From Pleomorphomonas sp. PLEO (GTDB lineage: Bacteria; Pseudomonadota; Alphaproteobacteria; Rhizobiales; Pleomorphomonadaceae): a stretch of 64,000 nucleotides of DNA. Shown here one piece after another: positions 46,578 to 54,945 of this stretch. Position numbers and translations under genes: made by a program. Position 1 is the first letter of the stretch, and every line of letters begins with the position of its first letter. The stretch covers positions 3,904,001 to 3,968,000 of the forward strand of contig NZ_CP166625.1 of NCBI RefSeq assembly GCF_041320595.1, in the 5' to 3' direction. The notes beneath the pieces were generated by a model, which saw only the letters and a program-made list of their open reading frames with translations, did no database searches and was not told where the DNA came from.

Positions 46578-48167
46578 ATGCTGCGTTTCCTTTCAAGATT
46601 GGCCCTGATCGTCGTCGGCTGCGCGTTGCTGGCCGATCCGTGCTTTGCTCATGCCACTCTCGTTGGAAGCGATCCCGCCGAAGGTGGCGTCATTGCCATA
46701 ACGCCAGGGAATGTTCGGCTTTCCTTCAACGAGCCGGTTACTCCGCTGGCGTTCAAGTTCTTCGATCCCGATGGTCGGAGCCATAACGTTGCGGCAAACG
46801 CTCGGGATAATGACGTCATCGTGGAGCTTCCCGCCGCTGCCGAAGAAGGCACCTATGCCCTCAGTTGGCGCGTCGCTTCCGCCGACGGCCATCCGGTCGG
46901 CGGCACATCGATCTTCTCCGTTGGCCGCCCCAGCCATCGCGCCGCTCCGCAAGCGGCGGTGGTTCGGGCATTCACCGTCTCGCTCCTCATCTGGCTTGCC
47001 CGGATCGGCGTCTATCTTGGCTGGATCGGCGGTGTCGGCGGGGCATTCTTTTTGACAGTTGTTGCCGCCGGGCAGCGCCCGACCCTTGCCGATCGTACGA
47101 TTGCCGCTCTTCTTGGCCTTGGCGCCGTGGCGACGGCGTTTTCCTTCGGTCTGCAGGGGCTCGACGAACTTGGAGGAAACCTCGCTACTCTTGGTGGCGC
47201 CGCCCCTTGGCTCGCGGGTGTGCAATCCCGCTACGGCGAGACACTTGTCCTTGGCATCGTGGCGCTGATCCTCGCAGGCGTCGCCCTGCGCCGTCCCGCA
47301 GGCAGGCTCACGATTGGATCGGCGGCGGCGGCGCTTCTTACGGTGGCCTTTGCCTTGACTCTGAGCGGCCACGCCAGCACCGCGGCGCCCGTCTGGGTGG
47401 CGCGCCCTGCCCTCGCCCTGCACGGCATCGCCGCAACGCTTTGGGGCGGATCGCTGCTTCCGCTGTTGATCCTCGTTGCGACGCGCCATGAGCACGCAGG
47501 CCGGACCGCGCTGCGGCTGTCGGCTCTGCTGTTGCCGACTGTCGCTCTGCTGGCACTGTCGGGTCTGACGCTCGCCCTCCTGCAAGGGGTGGCCGTGGCG
47601 ACCCTGACAGGAACGGACTACGGGCGCCTGTTGACCGCCAAACTGGTGCTGGTGCTGGTCATGTTAGGCATCGGCGCCCTGAACCGCCGCATTCTTGTGC
47701 CGCGAGCCGCCACGGGTGATGGGATGCATCTCAAACGGCTGAGCCAAGTGCTTGCTGTGGATGCCTGCCTGCTGTTGGCCGTGCTCGCCGTCGTCGCGGG
47801 TTGGCGCTTTACGCCGCCGCGCCGCAGCATCGCCGCCGCCGAGGCGGCCCTTCGCCACCGCTCAATGCTGCACATCCATACGGCACGCGGCATGGCGATG
47901 ATCCAGCTCGGCGACCACGGTGACCTCGATATTCGCCTGAGCGACGCCAACGGCCGACCGTGGGTGGCACGTGAGGTGCGGCTCAGCCTCGCCAACCCCG
48001 CCGCCGGCATTGAACCCTTGCAGCGGCAGGCAACGCTTGTGGCGGACGGACACTGGCTTGTCGATGGCCTGATTTTCCCAGCCGGCGGCGCCTGGGTCCT
48101 GCGGCTCAGCGTGCTCATCAGCGATTTTGAAAGCCTGTCGCTCGAGGGCGTGCTGACGGTGCCGTGA
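46578..48167 (+). CDS. Fused CopC-CopD copper import protein
   Basis: It has 529 residues. A signal peptide (to about 25) precedes the CopC domain, which starts HATLVGSDPAEG (mature N-terminal His ligand) and has WRVASADGHPVGG with Asp and His ligands. The CopD membrane domain has about eight helices (LIWLARIGVYLGWIGG, LSGHASTAAP, ALHGIAATLWGGSLLPLL). A C-terminal soluble tail (about 430-529, beta-rich) resembles the extra domain of YcnJ-type proteins. AAGGAC precedes ATG 46578. With YcnI and DUF2946 it forms a copper acquisition cluster. Confidence 0.9.
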   Translation: MLRFLSRLALIVVGCALLADPCFAHATLVGSDPAEGGVIAITPGNVRLSFNEPVTPLAFKFFDPDGRSHNVAANARDNDVIVELPAAAEEGTYALSWRVASADGHPVGGTSIFSVGRPSHRAAPQAAVVRAFTVSLLIWLARIGVYLGWIGGVGGAFFLTVVAAGQRPTLADRTIAALLGLGAVATAFSFGLQGLDELGGNLATLGGAAPWLAGVQSRYGETLVLGIVALILAGVALRRPAGRLTIGSAAAALLTVAFALTLSGHASTAAPVWVARPALALHGIAATLWGGSLLPLLILVATRHEHAGRTALRLSALLLPTVALLALSGLTLALLQGVAVATLTGTDYGRLLTAKLVLVLVMLGIGALNRRILVPRAATGDGMHLKRLSQVLAVDACLLLAVLAVVAGWRFTPPRRSIAAAEAALRHRSMLHIHTARGMAMIQLGDHGDLDIRLSDANGRPWVAREVRLSLANPAAGIEPLQRQATLVADGHWLVDGLIFPAGGAWVLRLSVLISDFESLSLEGVLTVP

Positions 48168-48245
48168 TCCAAAGGGAATGCAAACGTCGCAACGGAACCG
48201 CGCTCCTCCTTCGGTTGTTTTCCTCGGGCAGCCGGAGGACCATCA

Positions 48246-48345
48246 ATGGCGTCTCATACCTTCTGGAAGGGCTACCTCAAGCTTTCGCTCGTCACCTGTC
48301 CCGTGACCATGGGACCGGCCACCAGCGAGTCCGAAAGGGTCCGCG
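48246..48345 (+). pseudogene. ku: Truncated Ku (non-homologous end joining) gene remnant
   Basis: The first 33 codons after an ATG with GGAGG upstream read MASHTFWKGYLKLSLVTCPV followed by TMGPATSESERVR. This is the N-terminal strand of bacterial Ku, normally about 270-300 residues. After codon 33 the sequence has no Ku similarity in any frame I can follow, and the frame ends at 48596. The sequence therefore preserves only a fragment, probably a duplicate or decayed copy. No ligD is nearby. Confidence 0.8.
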
Positions 48346-48440
48346 CGTCTCGTCCCGCTTTGGAGGATGCGGCGCAGGGTCGGCGCCTTCTATCGAAGCA
48401 GGAAACTCGCAAGCGGGAAATGCGGTTCCGGAGAAGCTTG

Positions 48441-48486
48441 AGCCCCGGTTGGTTTTTCAAGGCCGCGAATAGACCGGGCTTTTTGT
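48441..48486 (+). terminator. Probable terminator after the Ku remnant
   Basis: AGCCCCGGT (48441-48449) pairs, with one bulge, to ACCGGGCT (48473-48480) and is followed by TTTTTGTCTT. The loop is long (over 20 bases). It may end the copper operon transcript. Confidence 0.45.
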
Positions 48487-48589
48487 CTTACAACCCAACC
48501 CGCCGGCCCCCATCGCCGGGGATCAATTTCCTAGATGGATCAAAAGCGTCCCTATTCGTAGGATTGACAGTTTCAATAAATTTCCTGCG

Positions 48590-49570
48590 ATGCTAAGGAG
48601 ACCTGTAATCTTTTTCAGGGAGGTTGATCTGTCCGATTTCAGCGGGCAGGAGCCGGGATCGTCGCGCGCTCTCCTGCACACCGTCGCCAAGCTGTACTAC
48701 CTGTCGAATATTCCCCAGAATGAGATCTCAAGACAGCTTGGCCTCTCGACGGCAACCATTTCGCGGCTGCTCAAGCGCGCGCGCGAAGATGGTATTGTGC
48801 GGATCGAAGTCCGGGATTTAGTGGGGCCGGAGGAACTGGCGCACGATCTTGAGACGAAACTTGGGTTGAAGCGCGCCGTCGTCGCCGACGTTCCCGAAGC
48901 CAACGCCGTCACTTCGCTCGCCGGGGCTGTTTCCAGTTGCCTCACGGATGCCGGCCTTCATCCGGGTTCTGTCGTGGCGATCGGATGGGGAAGAGCCGTT
49001 CGGGATATCATCCAAGCCGGCCTGGAGAAAATTCCCGGCGTTATCACCGTGCCAGCCAACGGCGGCATGCAGGAAACAGCCTCTCATTTCCAGATCAACG
49101 AGTTTGTTCGCCTGGCGGCGGAACAGATGGGAGGGACGCCTCGATTCCTGCATGCGCCCTACCTGCCGTCGGCCAATTTGCGCGAAGCTTTCCTTATCGA
49201 CCCCGGCATCCGCGAAACCATCTCCCTGTGGGATACGGCGGAAGCGGCCCTTGTCGGCATCGGCCTGCCGCACGTCAGCGCGACACCGGGCCAACTGGGC
49301 GTAACACCCGACGAGCGTCAGCTGACCAGCGCCGCGGGCGACGTCATTCGCCACTATTTTGACATCGACGGACAGCTCATCTCCTGGAGTGGCGCTGATC
49401 GGTTGATTGCTTTGTCGGTGCAGCAACTGAGGGAAATCCCGTCGGTTATTGGCGTCGCCGTTTCGACCGCCAAGGCCGCGGCCATTATCGGCGCGGCACG
49501 GTCGCGGCTGATAAATATCCTCGTCACCGACGTGCGCACCGCGCAGGCCGTTCTCGACCTCTGCGACTGA
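48590..49570 (+). CDS. SorC family transcriptional regulator
   Basis: It has 326 residues in the longest form. The helix-turn-helix is YYLSNIPQNEISRQLGLSTA followed by TISRLLKRAREDGIVRIEV. The C-terminal sugar-phosphate-sensing domain includes VVAIGWGRAVRDII, ITVPANGGMQETASHFQINE and a C-terminal VAVSTAKAAAIIGAARSRL. SorC proteins bind phosphorylated sugars. The start is uncertain: ATG 48590 lacks a ribosome site, whereas AGGGAGG at about 48616 would suit a non-ATG start near 48629 (CTG). It stands 300 bases before the ABC operon in the same direction and very likely regulates it. Confidence 0.88.
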   Translation: MLRRPVIFFREVDLSDFSGQEPGSSRALLHTVAKLYYLSNIPQNEISRQLGLSTATISRLLKRAREDGIVRIEVRDLVGPEELAHDLETKLGLKRAVVADVPEANAVTSLAGAVSSCLTDAGLHPGSVVAIGWGRAVRDIIQAGLEKIPGVITVPANGGMQETASHFQINEFVRLAAEQMGGTPRFLHAPYLPSANLREAFLIDPGIRETISLWDTAEAALVGIGLPHVSATPGQLGVTPDERQLTSAAGDVIRHYFDIDGQLISWSGADRLIALSVQQLREIPSVIGVAVSTAKAAAIIGAARSRLINILVTDVRTAQAVLDLCD

Positions 49571-49871
49571 GCCGCCACCGAACGCCCCCTTCCCATCTAA
49601 CCATAGCGTCGGTTTCGACGCGGCATTTCCACGTCTCAGTGAGACCGTATCGGCGACTCATGAGGAGGAACTTCCGTAGCTTTTGGTTGCCGAATTGCGG
49701 CTTGCAACTTATTTCAGGAGTAATTTATGCTGAATGAAATTATCGTCATCGTCTATTGAAATTTGTTACGGAAAGATGTTACACGATTCCTGCCAAACAC
49801 GGAGGGTCATCATGACCGTCCGGGCCCGGTGGCCAGCCCGAGGAGCAGCTGCCGGATTTGGGAGGAGACAC
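49571..49871 (+). other. Leader/promoter region of the unknown-sugar operon
   Basis: 301 gene-free bases. They contain a perfect dyad GTCTCA-G-TGAGAC (49633-49645), a plausible SorC-type operator. The binding-protein frame is open upstream to 49734 but without signal-peptide character. No obvious -35/-10 consensus stands out. Confidence 0.5.
49633..49645. promoter_or_regulatory. Candidate operator GTCTCA-G-TGAGAC
   Basis: A perfect 6+1+6 inverted repeat lies 63 bases after the SorC gene and 227 before the binding-protein gene. It is a candidate site for the SorC regulator. Confidence 0.4.
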
Positions 49872-50849
49872 ATGAAGAAATTTGCAGCCGCGCTCGCCGC
49901 CGTTCTCGTTTCGTCGACCGCCGTCACGGCGGCTTCGCTGAAGCCCGCCGACGTCACCATCGCCCTCATCTACGGCATCAAGGGCGACCCCTTCTACGTC
50001 ACCATGGAAAAGGGCGCGCGCGCCAAGGCCAAGGAGCTCGGCATCACCCTGGTTGCCGATGGCCCCTCCCAGTGGAACCCGCAGCTTCAGACGCCGCTGA
50101 TCGACGCCATGATCGCCAAGAAGGTCAATGGCATGGTGGCCGTGCCCAACGACCCGACCGCCATGATCGCCGTGCTTGAGCGCGCCTCTCAGGCTGGTAT
50201 CACCATCGCTACGGCCGACACGTTCATCGGCGATGGCGACTACAAGAAGGGCACCGTCACCTTCCCGGTGGCAGGCGTTTCGTCCGACAACTTCGCCGGT
50301 GGCGAGACAGCCTGCAAGGCGTTGATCGACGGCATGGGCGGCAAGGGCTCGCTTTACGTGCTCGTCTCGACGCCGAATGTTCCTTCGGACACACTGCGCC
50401 GCGATGGCTGTAAAGCCGCCGTCGAAGCGACCAACGGCGCGGTCAAGCTGGCTGGCGTCGATTACACCCAGAGCAACGCCACGACGGCGACCAACCTGAC
50501 GCAGGCCGCGCTGCAGCGCGACAAGAACATTGGCGCCGTCTTCGGCGGCAATCTGTTCAGCGCTCAGGGAGCGGCCGCTGCCGTTCGCACGGCCAACCTG
50601 CAGGGCACGGTCAAGATTGCCAGCTTCGACGCGCCCGAGGAAGCCATCGCCAGCCTGAAAGACGGCCTGATCGATATCGTCATCGCTCAGCAGCCCGGCC
50701 AGATTGGCGCCGTCGCCGTTCAGTCGGTCTACGACTCTCTCATGGGCAAGACCGACATCGCCGCCAAGGTCGCCGTCCCCTTCGTGACGATTACCCGCGA
50801 CAACGTCGACAGTCCGGAAGCGCAGTCTGCGATCTACAAGGCCAAATAA
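49872..50849 (+). CDS. Sugar ABC transporter substrate-binding protein (ribose/AI-2 type)
   Basis: Periplasmic binding protein of a CUT2 importer. It has 325 residues, with a signal peptide to about residue 22 (VSSTAVTAA). The type I fold shows ALIYGIKGDPFYVTMEKGAR, KKVNGMVAVPNDPTAMIAVL and the C-terminal PEEAIASLKDGLIDIVIAQQ. GGGAGG precedes ATG 49872. It is followed by a perfect 11-bp hairpin before the permease gene. The substrate is a pentose/hexose-like molecule, not further deducible. Confidence 0.9.
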   Translation: MKKFAAALAAVLVSSTAVTAASLKPADVTIALIYGIKGDPFYVTMEKGARAKAKELGITLVADGPSQWNPQLQTPLIDAMIAKKVNGMVAVPNDPTAMIAVLERASQAGITIATADTFIGDGDYKKGTVTFPVAGVSSDNFAGGETACKALIDGMGGKGSLYVLVSTPNVPSDTLRRDGCKAAVEATNGAVKLAGVDYTQSNATTATNLTQAALQRDKNIGAVFGGNLFSAQGAAAAVRTANLQGTVKIASFDAPEEAIASLKDGLIDIVIAQQPGQIGAVAVQSVYDSLMGKTDIAAKVAVPFVTITRDNVDSPEAQSAIYKAK

Positions 50850-50861
50850 CACTGCAAGGCC

Positions 50862-50889
50862 CGTCTGGGAGACTCCACTCTCCCAGACG
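50862..50889 (+). repeat. Perfect 11-bp stem-loop after the binding-protein gene
   Basis: CGTCTGGGAGA (50862-50872) pairs with TCTCCCAGACG (50879-50889) around CTCCAC. No U-tract follows directly (a run of seven T comes about 35 bases later). It is better seen as an mRNA-stabilising or partial-termination element that raises binding-protein over permease expression. Confidence 0.65.
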
Positions 50890-51030
50890 ACCGCCCAAGC
50901 GCGGCGCCGGGTCATTTTTTTCAAGCAGCGACCGGTGCCGCCTCGGCGGCCTGACACGCCCATCGACAGGTCGATGGCGTTCGGCGCGGTGCGCGCCCCC
51001 TTTCCACCTTCCAGCTCAAGGACGCGCTCC

Positions 51031-52140
51031 ATGAGTGCCAAATCAACCAGCCTTTCGTCCTCGGCCCCAGACGCCTCCACGGTGCAAGACGAAGTCCTGG
51101 CGCCCTCCAATCTCGTCGCCTTTGCCGGCCGCATGTGGGCCGTTCTTTTTCTGATTGCCCTGATCGTCTTTTTCTCGATCACGGCACCGGGCTTCTTCGA
51201 CCTTTTCAACTTTCAGGCGGTCGGCGCCAATATGGCTGTGCTGCTTGTGCTCGGCCTGGGGCAGACCTTCGTCATCATCTCGGCCGGCATCGACCTGTCG
51301 ACCGGCTTCGTCATGGGGCTTTCAAGCGTCGCCAGCGCGATCGTCATGCAATCGCTGACTGGCTACCCACTGCCGGTGATCATCGTGCTCGGCCTGATGA
51401 CGTCACTTTTCATCGGCATTGCCGCCGGCGCGGTCAACGGCGTTCTCGTCGCCTACATGCGCGTGCCGCCGTTCATCGCCACGCTCGGCTCCCTGTCGGT
51501 CGCTGAAGGTGCCGCCTATGTGCTGTCCGGCGGTCCGCCGGTCTCCATCAGCACGCGCGGTCTGGGTTTCTTCGGCAACGGCTTCCTGGCTTACTTCCAT
51601 CCCGATGCCGGCCTCAGCTTCCTGTCCATGCCGAGCGGCGTGACGGGAACGGCCGTGCGCGATGTTCTCGGCTTCTTTCCGCTACAGGTCGTCTACATCG
51701 TCATTCTCGCCTCGTTCTGTGGCTGGCTGCTCGGTAGCACCCGGTTTGGCCGGCATGTCTATGCCGTCGGCGGCAATCCCAAGGCCGCTTCACGGGCCGG
51801 TATTCCGCTCGGCTGGACGCTGTTCAAGATCTACGTGCTGTGCGCGGTCTCGGCGTCGCTGGCCGGCTTTCTCTATGTGCTGCGCTTCAACGGCGGTGTC
51901 GCCAATGCCGGCGACGCGCTGATGCTGTCGTCGGTCGCAGCCATCGCCATCGGCGGCGCGTCGATGCTGGGCGGCCAAGGACGCATCCTCGGCACAGTCG
52001 TCGGCGCCCTGGTGATCGCCGTCATCCAAAACGGCCTCGTCATCCTGGGCATCGACCCCTTCTGGCAATACGTCGCCGTCGGCGCCGTCATCATCATGGC
52101 CGTCCTGGTGGATCAGGCCAAGGGGAGGTTCTTCCCATGA
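51031..52140 (+). CDS. Sugar ABC transporter permease (CUT2, FrcC/RbsC-like)
   Basis: It has 369 residues and about ten membrane helices. The family motif appears in SAGIDLSTGFVMGLSSVASA, VNGVLVAYMRVPPFIATLGS, and AVGGNPKAASRAGIPLG, which contacts the ATPase. The FMGL-type phrasing GIDLSTGFVMG is closer to the rhizobial fructose permease FrcC than to RbsC. ATG 51031 is chosen over the longer frame from 50935. Its TGA overlaps the ATPase start (ATGA). Confidence 0.9.
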   Translation: MSAKSTSLSSSAPDASTVQDEVLAPSNLVAFAGRMWAVLFLIALIVFFSITAPGFFDLFNFQAVGANMAVLLVLGLGQTFVIISAGIDLSTGFVMGLSSVASAIVMQSLTGYPLPVIIVLGLMTSLFIGIAAGAVNGVLVAYMRVPPFIATLGSLSVAEGAAYVLSGGPPVSISTRGLGFFGNGFLAYFHPDAGLSFLSMPSGVTGTAVRDVLGFFPLQVVYIVILASFCGWLLGSTRFGRHVYAVGGNPKAASRAGIPLGWTLFKIYVLCAVSASLAGFLYVLRFNGGVANAGDALMLSSVAAIAIGGASMLGGQGRILGTVVGALVIAVIQNGLVILGIDPFWQYVAVGAVIIMAVLVDQAKGRFFP

Positions 52141-52940
52141 CCATGCTCGCATCCCACCCCATCTCCAGCGCCGCGTCGATCCCTCAGGCACCACATCCCG
52201 AAGGCCTCACTCCGGTCCTGCGCTGCCGCAAGATCACCAAGCGCTTCGGCGGTCTTATCGCCGTCGATCAGGTCGACTTCGACGTCTACCCCGGCGAGAC
52301 CATCGCCCTGCTCGGCGACAATGGCGCCGGCAAGTCGACGCTGATCCAGACGGTCGCCGGCGTTCACCGGCCGGACGGCGGCACCATCGAACTCGATGGC
52401 AAGGAAGTCGACATCCCCTCGCCGTTGCAGGCTCGCGACCTCGGCATCGAGACGGTGTTCCAGGATCTGGCGCTCTGCGACAACCTCGGCGCGGCGGAGA
52501 ACATCTTCCTCGGCCGCGAGGTCCCGGGCAAAGCCTATGGTTTCCTGCCTGGCCTCGACAACGCCAAGATGCGTTCCGAGGCGAAAGCCGTCCTGTCGGA
52601 ACTGCACATCAATATCCGCAATCTCGAAGCTCCGGTTCGCACGCTGTCCGGCGGACAGCGTCAGGCGACAGCCATCGCACGCGCTGTCTACTGGAAAGCC
52701 AAGCTGATGATCATGGATGAGCCGACCGCCGCGCTCGGTGTTCCCGAGCAGAAGAAGGTGCTGTCGCTGATCGAGACGCTGAAGTCGCGCGGCGTGCCGG
52801 TGATCATCATCTCCCACAACATGCAGGACGTTTTCGAGGTCGCCGACCGGCTGTTCATCATGCGCCGCGGCCGTGCCGTCGCCGACCTCAGGGCCGCCGA
52901 CACCAACGCCAACGAAGTCGTCCGCCTGATGGTCGGCTGA
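52137..52940 (+). CDS. Sugar ABC transporter ATPase, single cassette (FrcA-like)
   Basis: It has 267 residues with one ATPase cassette only, unlike the double cassettes of RbsA/XylG. It shows Walker A GDNGAGKST, signature LSGGQRQATAIARA, Walker B LMIMDEPTAALG and the switch His in ISHNMQDVF. An N-terminal extension of about 25 residues precedes the cassette. The FrcA-type single cassette is a feature of a rhizobial subgroup. It overlaps the permease gene by four bases. Confidence 0.92.
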   Translation: MTMLASHPISSAASIPQAPHPEGLTPVLRCRKITKRFGGLIAVDQVDFDVYPGETIALLGDNGAGKSTLIQTVAGVHRPDGGTIELDGKEVDIPSPLQARDLGIETVFQDLALCDNLGAAENIFLGREVPGKAYGFLPGLDNAKMRSEAKAVLSELHINIRNLEAPVRTLSGGQRQATAIARAVYWKAKLMIMDEPTAALGVPEQKKVLSLIETLKSRGVPVIIISHNMQDVFEVADRLFIMRRGRAVADLRAADTNANEVVRLMVG

Positions 52941-52984
52941 TCGCCGTCCGCCCAATCCAACCAACACCGAACAGGGAAATCAAA

Positions 52985-53902
52985 ATGTCCAACAGGATGA
53001 CAACCGCGGAGTATCGCGGCTACCAGCAGATTTGCGGCACCAACGGCCGCATGATGGTGGTTGCCTGCGACCAGCGTGGCGCCATGCGCCAGATCCTCGC
53101 ATCCACCCCCGAGGAGCGGGCCAAAATCGACGAAAACAAGCTCGGCGACGTCAAGTCCGACATTGTCGCCTATCTCGCCAACTCAGCCTCCTGCGTGCTG
53201 CTCGATCCGGTTTGCGCCGTGCCCCGCGTCATTGACGACGGCGTTCTCGGCCGCAACACCGCGCTGTTGATCGGGCTTGATGCGTCCGGCTGGGATCTGG
53301 ATGCCAAGGGCTATCGCCTCTCCAAGCTGGTGCCGGGCGTCGATGCCCGTCGGGTCCGCGAATTGGGCGGTACCGGCGGTAAACTGATGGTCTATCTGCG
53401 CCCCGACCGCCCCGAGGCCAATACGCACAACATCAAGACCATCCGCGATTGCGTCGCAGACTTCGCCAAGGAAGATCTGCTCCTGGTCGTCGAGATCCTG
53501 ACCTATGCCTTCGACGGCGAGGACGAGGCGGCCTACAAGGCGAAGTTCGGCGAATTGATCGAAGGCTGCGCCCGCATCGCGCTCGATAACGGATCCAAGG
53601 TTCTGAAACTGCCGTTCCCCGGCAGCGCCGCCTCCTGCCGCGCCATTTCCGACATGGCCGGTGATGTACCCTGGGCCGTGCTGTCGGCGGGCGTCGACCA
53701 CAAGACATTCCTCGGCCAAGTGGAAACGGCGATGCAGAACGGCGCCTCCGGCGTCATCGCCGGCCGCGCGCTGTGGAAGGACTGCATCTCGCTCGATCGC
53801 AAGGTCGAGCAGGACCGGCTCGCCACCGTTGCGACGCCGCGTCTGCGGCAGATTCAGGATGTTCTCGACAAATTTGCGCTGCGAGTTCCCGAGCTGGCCT
53901 GA
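52985..53902 (+). CDS. LacD/YihT-type class I aldolase
   Basis: It has 305 residues. The family includes tagatose-1,6-bisphosphate aldolase (LacD) and 6-deoxy-6-sulfofructose-1-phosphate aldolase (YihT/SqiA). Visible: the N-terminal VVACDQRGAMRQIL, LLLVVEILTYAFDGED, the Schiff-base lysine segment KVLKLPFPGS (Lys 208), and WAVLSAGVDHKTFLGQVETA followed by GASGVIAGRALWKD. It would split a ketose (bis)phosphate into two three-carbon units. The substrate is unknown; tagatose- or sulfofructose-phosphate specificity cannot be assigned from motifs. Third enzyme-coding position of the operon, 44 bases after the ATPase gene. Confidence 0.85.
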   Translation: MSNRMTTAEYRGYQQICGTNGRMMVVACDQRGAMRQILASTPEERAKIDENKLGDVKSDIVAYLANSASCVLLDPVCAVPRVIDDGVLGRNTALLIGLDASGWDLDAKGYRLSKLVPGVDARRVRELGGTGGKLMVYLRPDRPEANTHNIKTIRDCVADFAKEDLLLVVEILTYAFDGEDEAAYKAKFGELIEGCARIALDNGSKVLKLPFPGSAASCRAISDMAGDVPWAVLSAGVDHKTFLGQVETAMQNGASGVIAGRALWKDCISLDRKVEQDRLATVATPRLRQIQDVLDKFALRVPELA

Positions 53903-53917
53903 TGCCTCAACTAAAGG

Positions 53918-53935
53918 AGCGGTCGAAAGACCGCT
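53918..53935 (+). repeat. Intra-operon hairpin with GAAA tetraloop
   Basis: AGCGGTC-GAAA-GACCGCT forms a 7-bp stem capped by a stable GNRA tetraloop 16 bases after the aldolase gene. With no U-tract, it is likely a processing or stability element between the aldolase and kinase genes. Confidence 0.5.
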
Positions 53936-54001
53936 TCCGCCGGGGCACAACTCCATCCGCCAGCCTTTCGGCCAGCCGATATCCGCGACGGGAGGCAATT
54001 C

Positions 54002-54934
54002 ATGACAAGCAAACCAACAGCGCTCGGCTTTGACGTCGGGGGTACCAATCTCCGTGTCGCAGAGGTCGACGCGGCCGGCGTCATACGATGGCATCATGCT
54101 GAACGCGTTACCAAGGGGCGAGAGGCCTTCATGGCCCGTCTCATCGAAATTGTCGCGGCGAGGCGGAGCCCGGACGTCAAGGCTATCGGCGTCGGCATGC
54201 CCGGCCGCGTCGACGCAACCGCCGGCCGAGTGCTCTCCGCCGGCTATCTCGACCTCGGCGGTCTGCCGCTTGCCGATTTGCTCGCAACGGCCAGTGGCCT
54301 GCCGGTTAGCGTCGAAAATGATTGCACCATGGCGCTGATCGCCGAATGCGCGGTTGGCGCGGCGCGTGGTGAGTCCAATGTTGTGATGTTCACCATTGGC
54401 ACCGGAATCGGCGGTGCCATCGCTCAAAACGGCCGACCGGTCCACGGCCGGGCGACCGCCGGCCAGCTTGGCCACATCACGGTCAGGCCCGGCGGCGAGC
54501 TTTGCAATTGTGGCCGTCGAGGCTGCGTCGAGACGACGAGTTCCGGAACGGCACTCGGGCGGCACATCCAAGAAGCTGGGCTTGCCTCCGATACTAGGGT
54601 GGATGACCTTTTCATCGCGGCCGAAGGGGGCAACAAGGTCGCGGACAGCGTTCTTTCGGCCTGGGCCGCGCCGATGCGCGACGCGGCGACTTCTATGGCG
54701 GCAGCCTTTGATCCGGATGTCGTCCTGTTTGGGGGCGGTCTCGGCACAGCCATGGTTCGAGCCCTTGAGCGGCTCCCTCCGGAGGAGAGCTGGTACCACT
54801 ACGATATCCGGGCGGCCGAACTCGGAGATGATGCCGGCGTCATCGGCGCCGCGCTGTGCGCCCTTGGCCGGATCGAAAACGTGGCAAGCCCTCGGCGGAC
54901 ATCGGTCGCCGCTCCTCAGCCCGCCCTCTTTTGA
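54002..54934 (+). CDS. ROK family sugar kinase
   Basis: It has 310 residues. The phosphate-binding motif is GFDVGGTNLRVAEVD (about 9-23). SVENDCTMALIAE carries the catalytic Asp, and the zinc-binding motif is CNCGRRGCVE. The usual ExGH sugar motif reads AGQLGH here, with Gln in place of Glu, which may change sugar preference. There is no DNA-binding domain, so it is a kinase rather than a repressor. GGGAGG precedes the ATG. Placed after the aldolase gene, it likely phosphorylates the imported sugar. Confidence 0.88.
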   Translation: MTSKPTALGFDVGGTNLRVAEVDAAGVIRWHHAERVTKGREAFMARLIEIVAARRSPDVKAIGVGMPGRVDATAGRVLSAGYLDLGGLPLADLLATASGLPVSVENDCTMALIAECAVGAARGESNVVMFTIGTGIGGAIAQNGRPVHGRATAGQLGHITVRPGGELCNCGRRGCVETTSSGTALGRHIQEAGLASDTRVDDLFIAAEGGNKVADSVLSAWAAPMRDAATSMAAAFDPDVVLFGGGLGTAMVRALERLPPEESWYHYDIRAAELGDDAGVIGAALCALGRIENVASPRRTSVAAPQPALF

Positions 54935-54945
54935 AGCAAGCCGTC

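Noticed and set aside
48164-48596. Intact small gene covering the Ku-like N-terminus
   Set aside because: Only the first 33 codons resemble Ku; the remainder is unrelated and includes a terminator-like hairpin, so it is treated as a remnant.
53183-54799. 538-codon minus-strand frame spanning the aldolase and ROK kinase genes
   Set aside because: It runs antisense across two clear genes and has no family motif.
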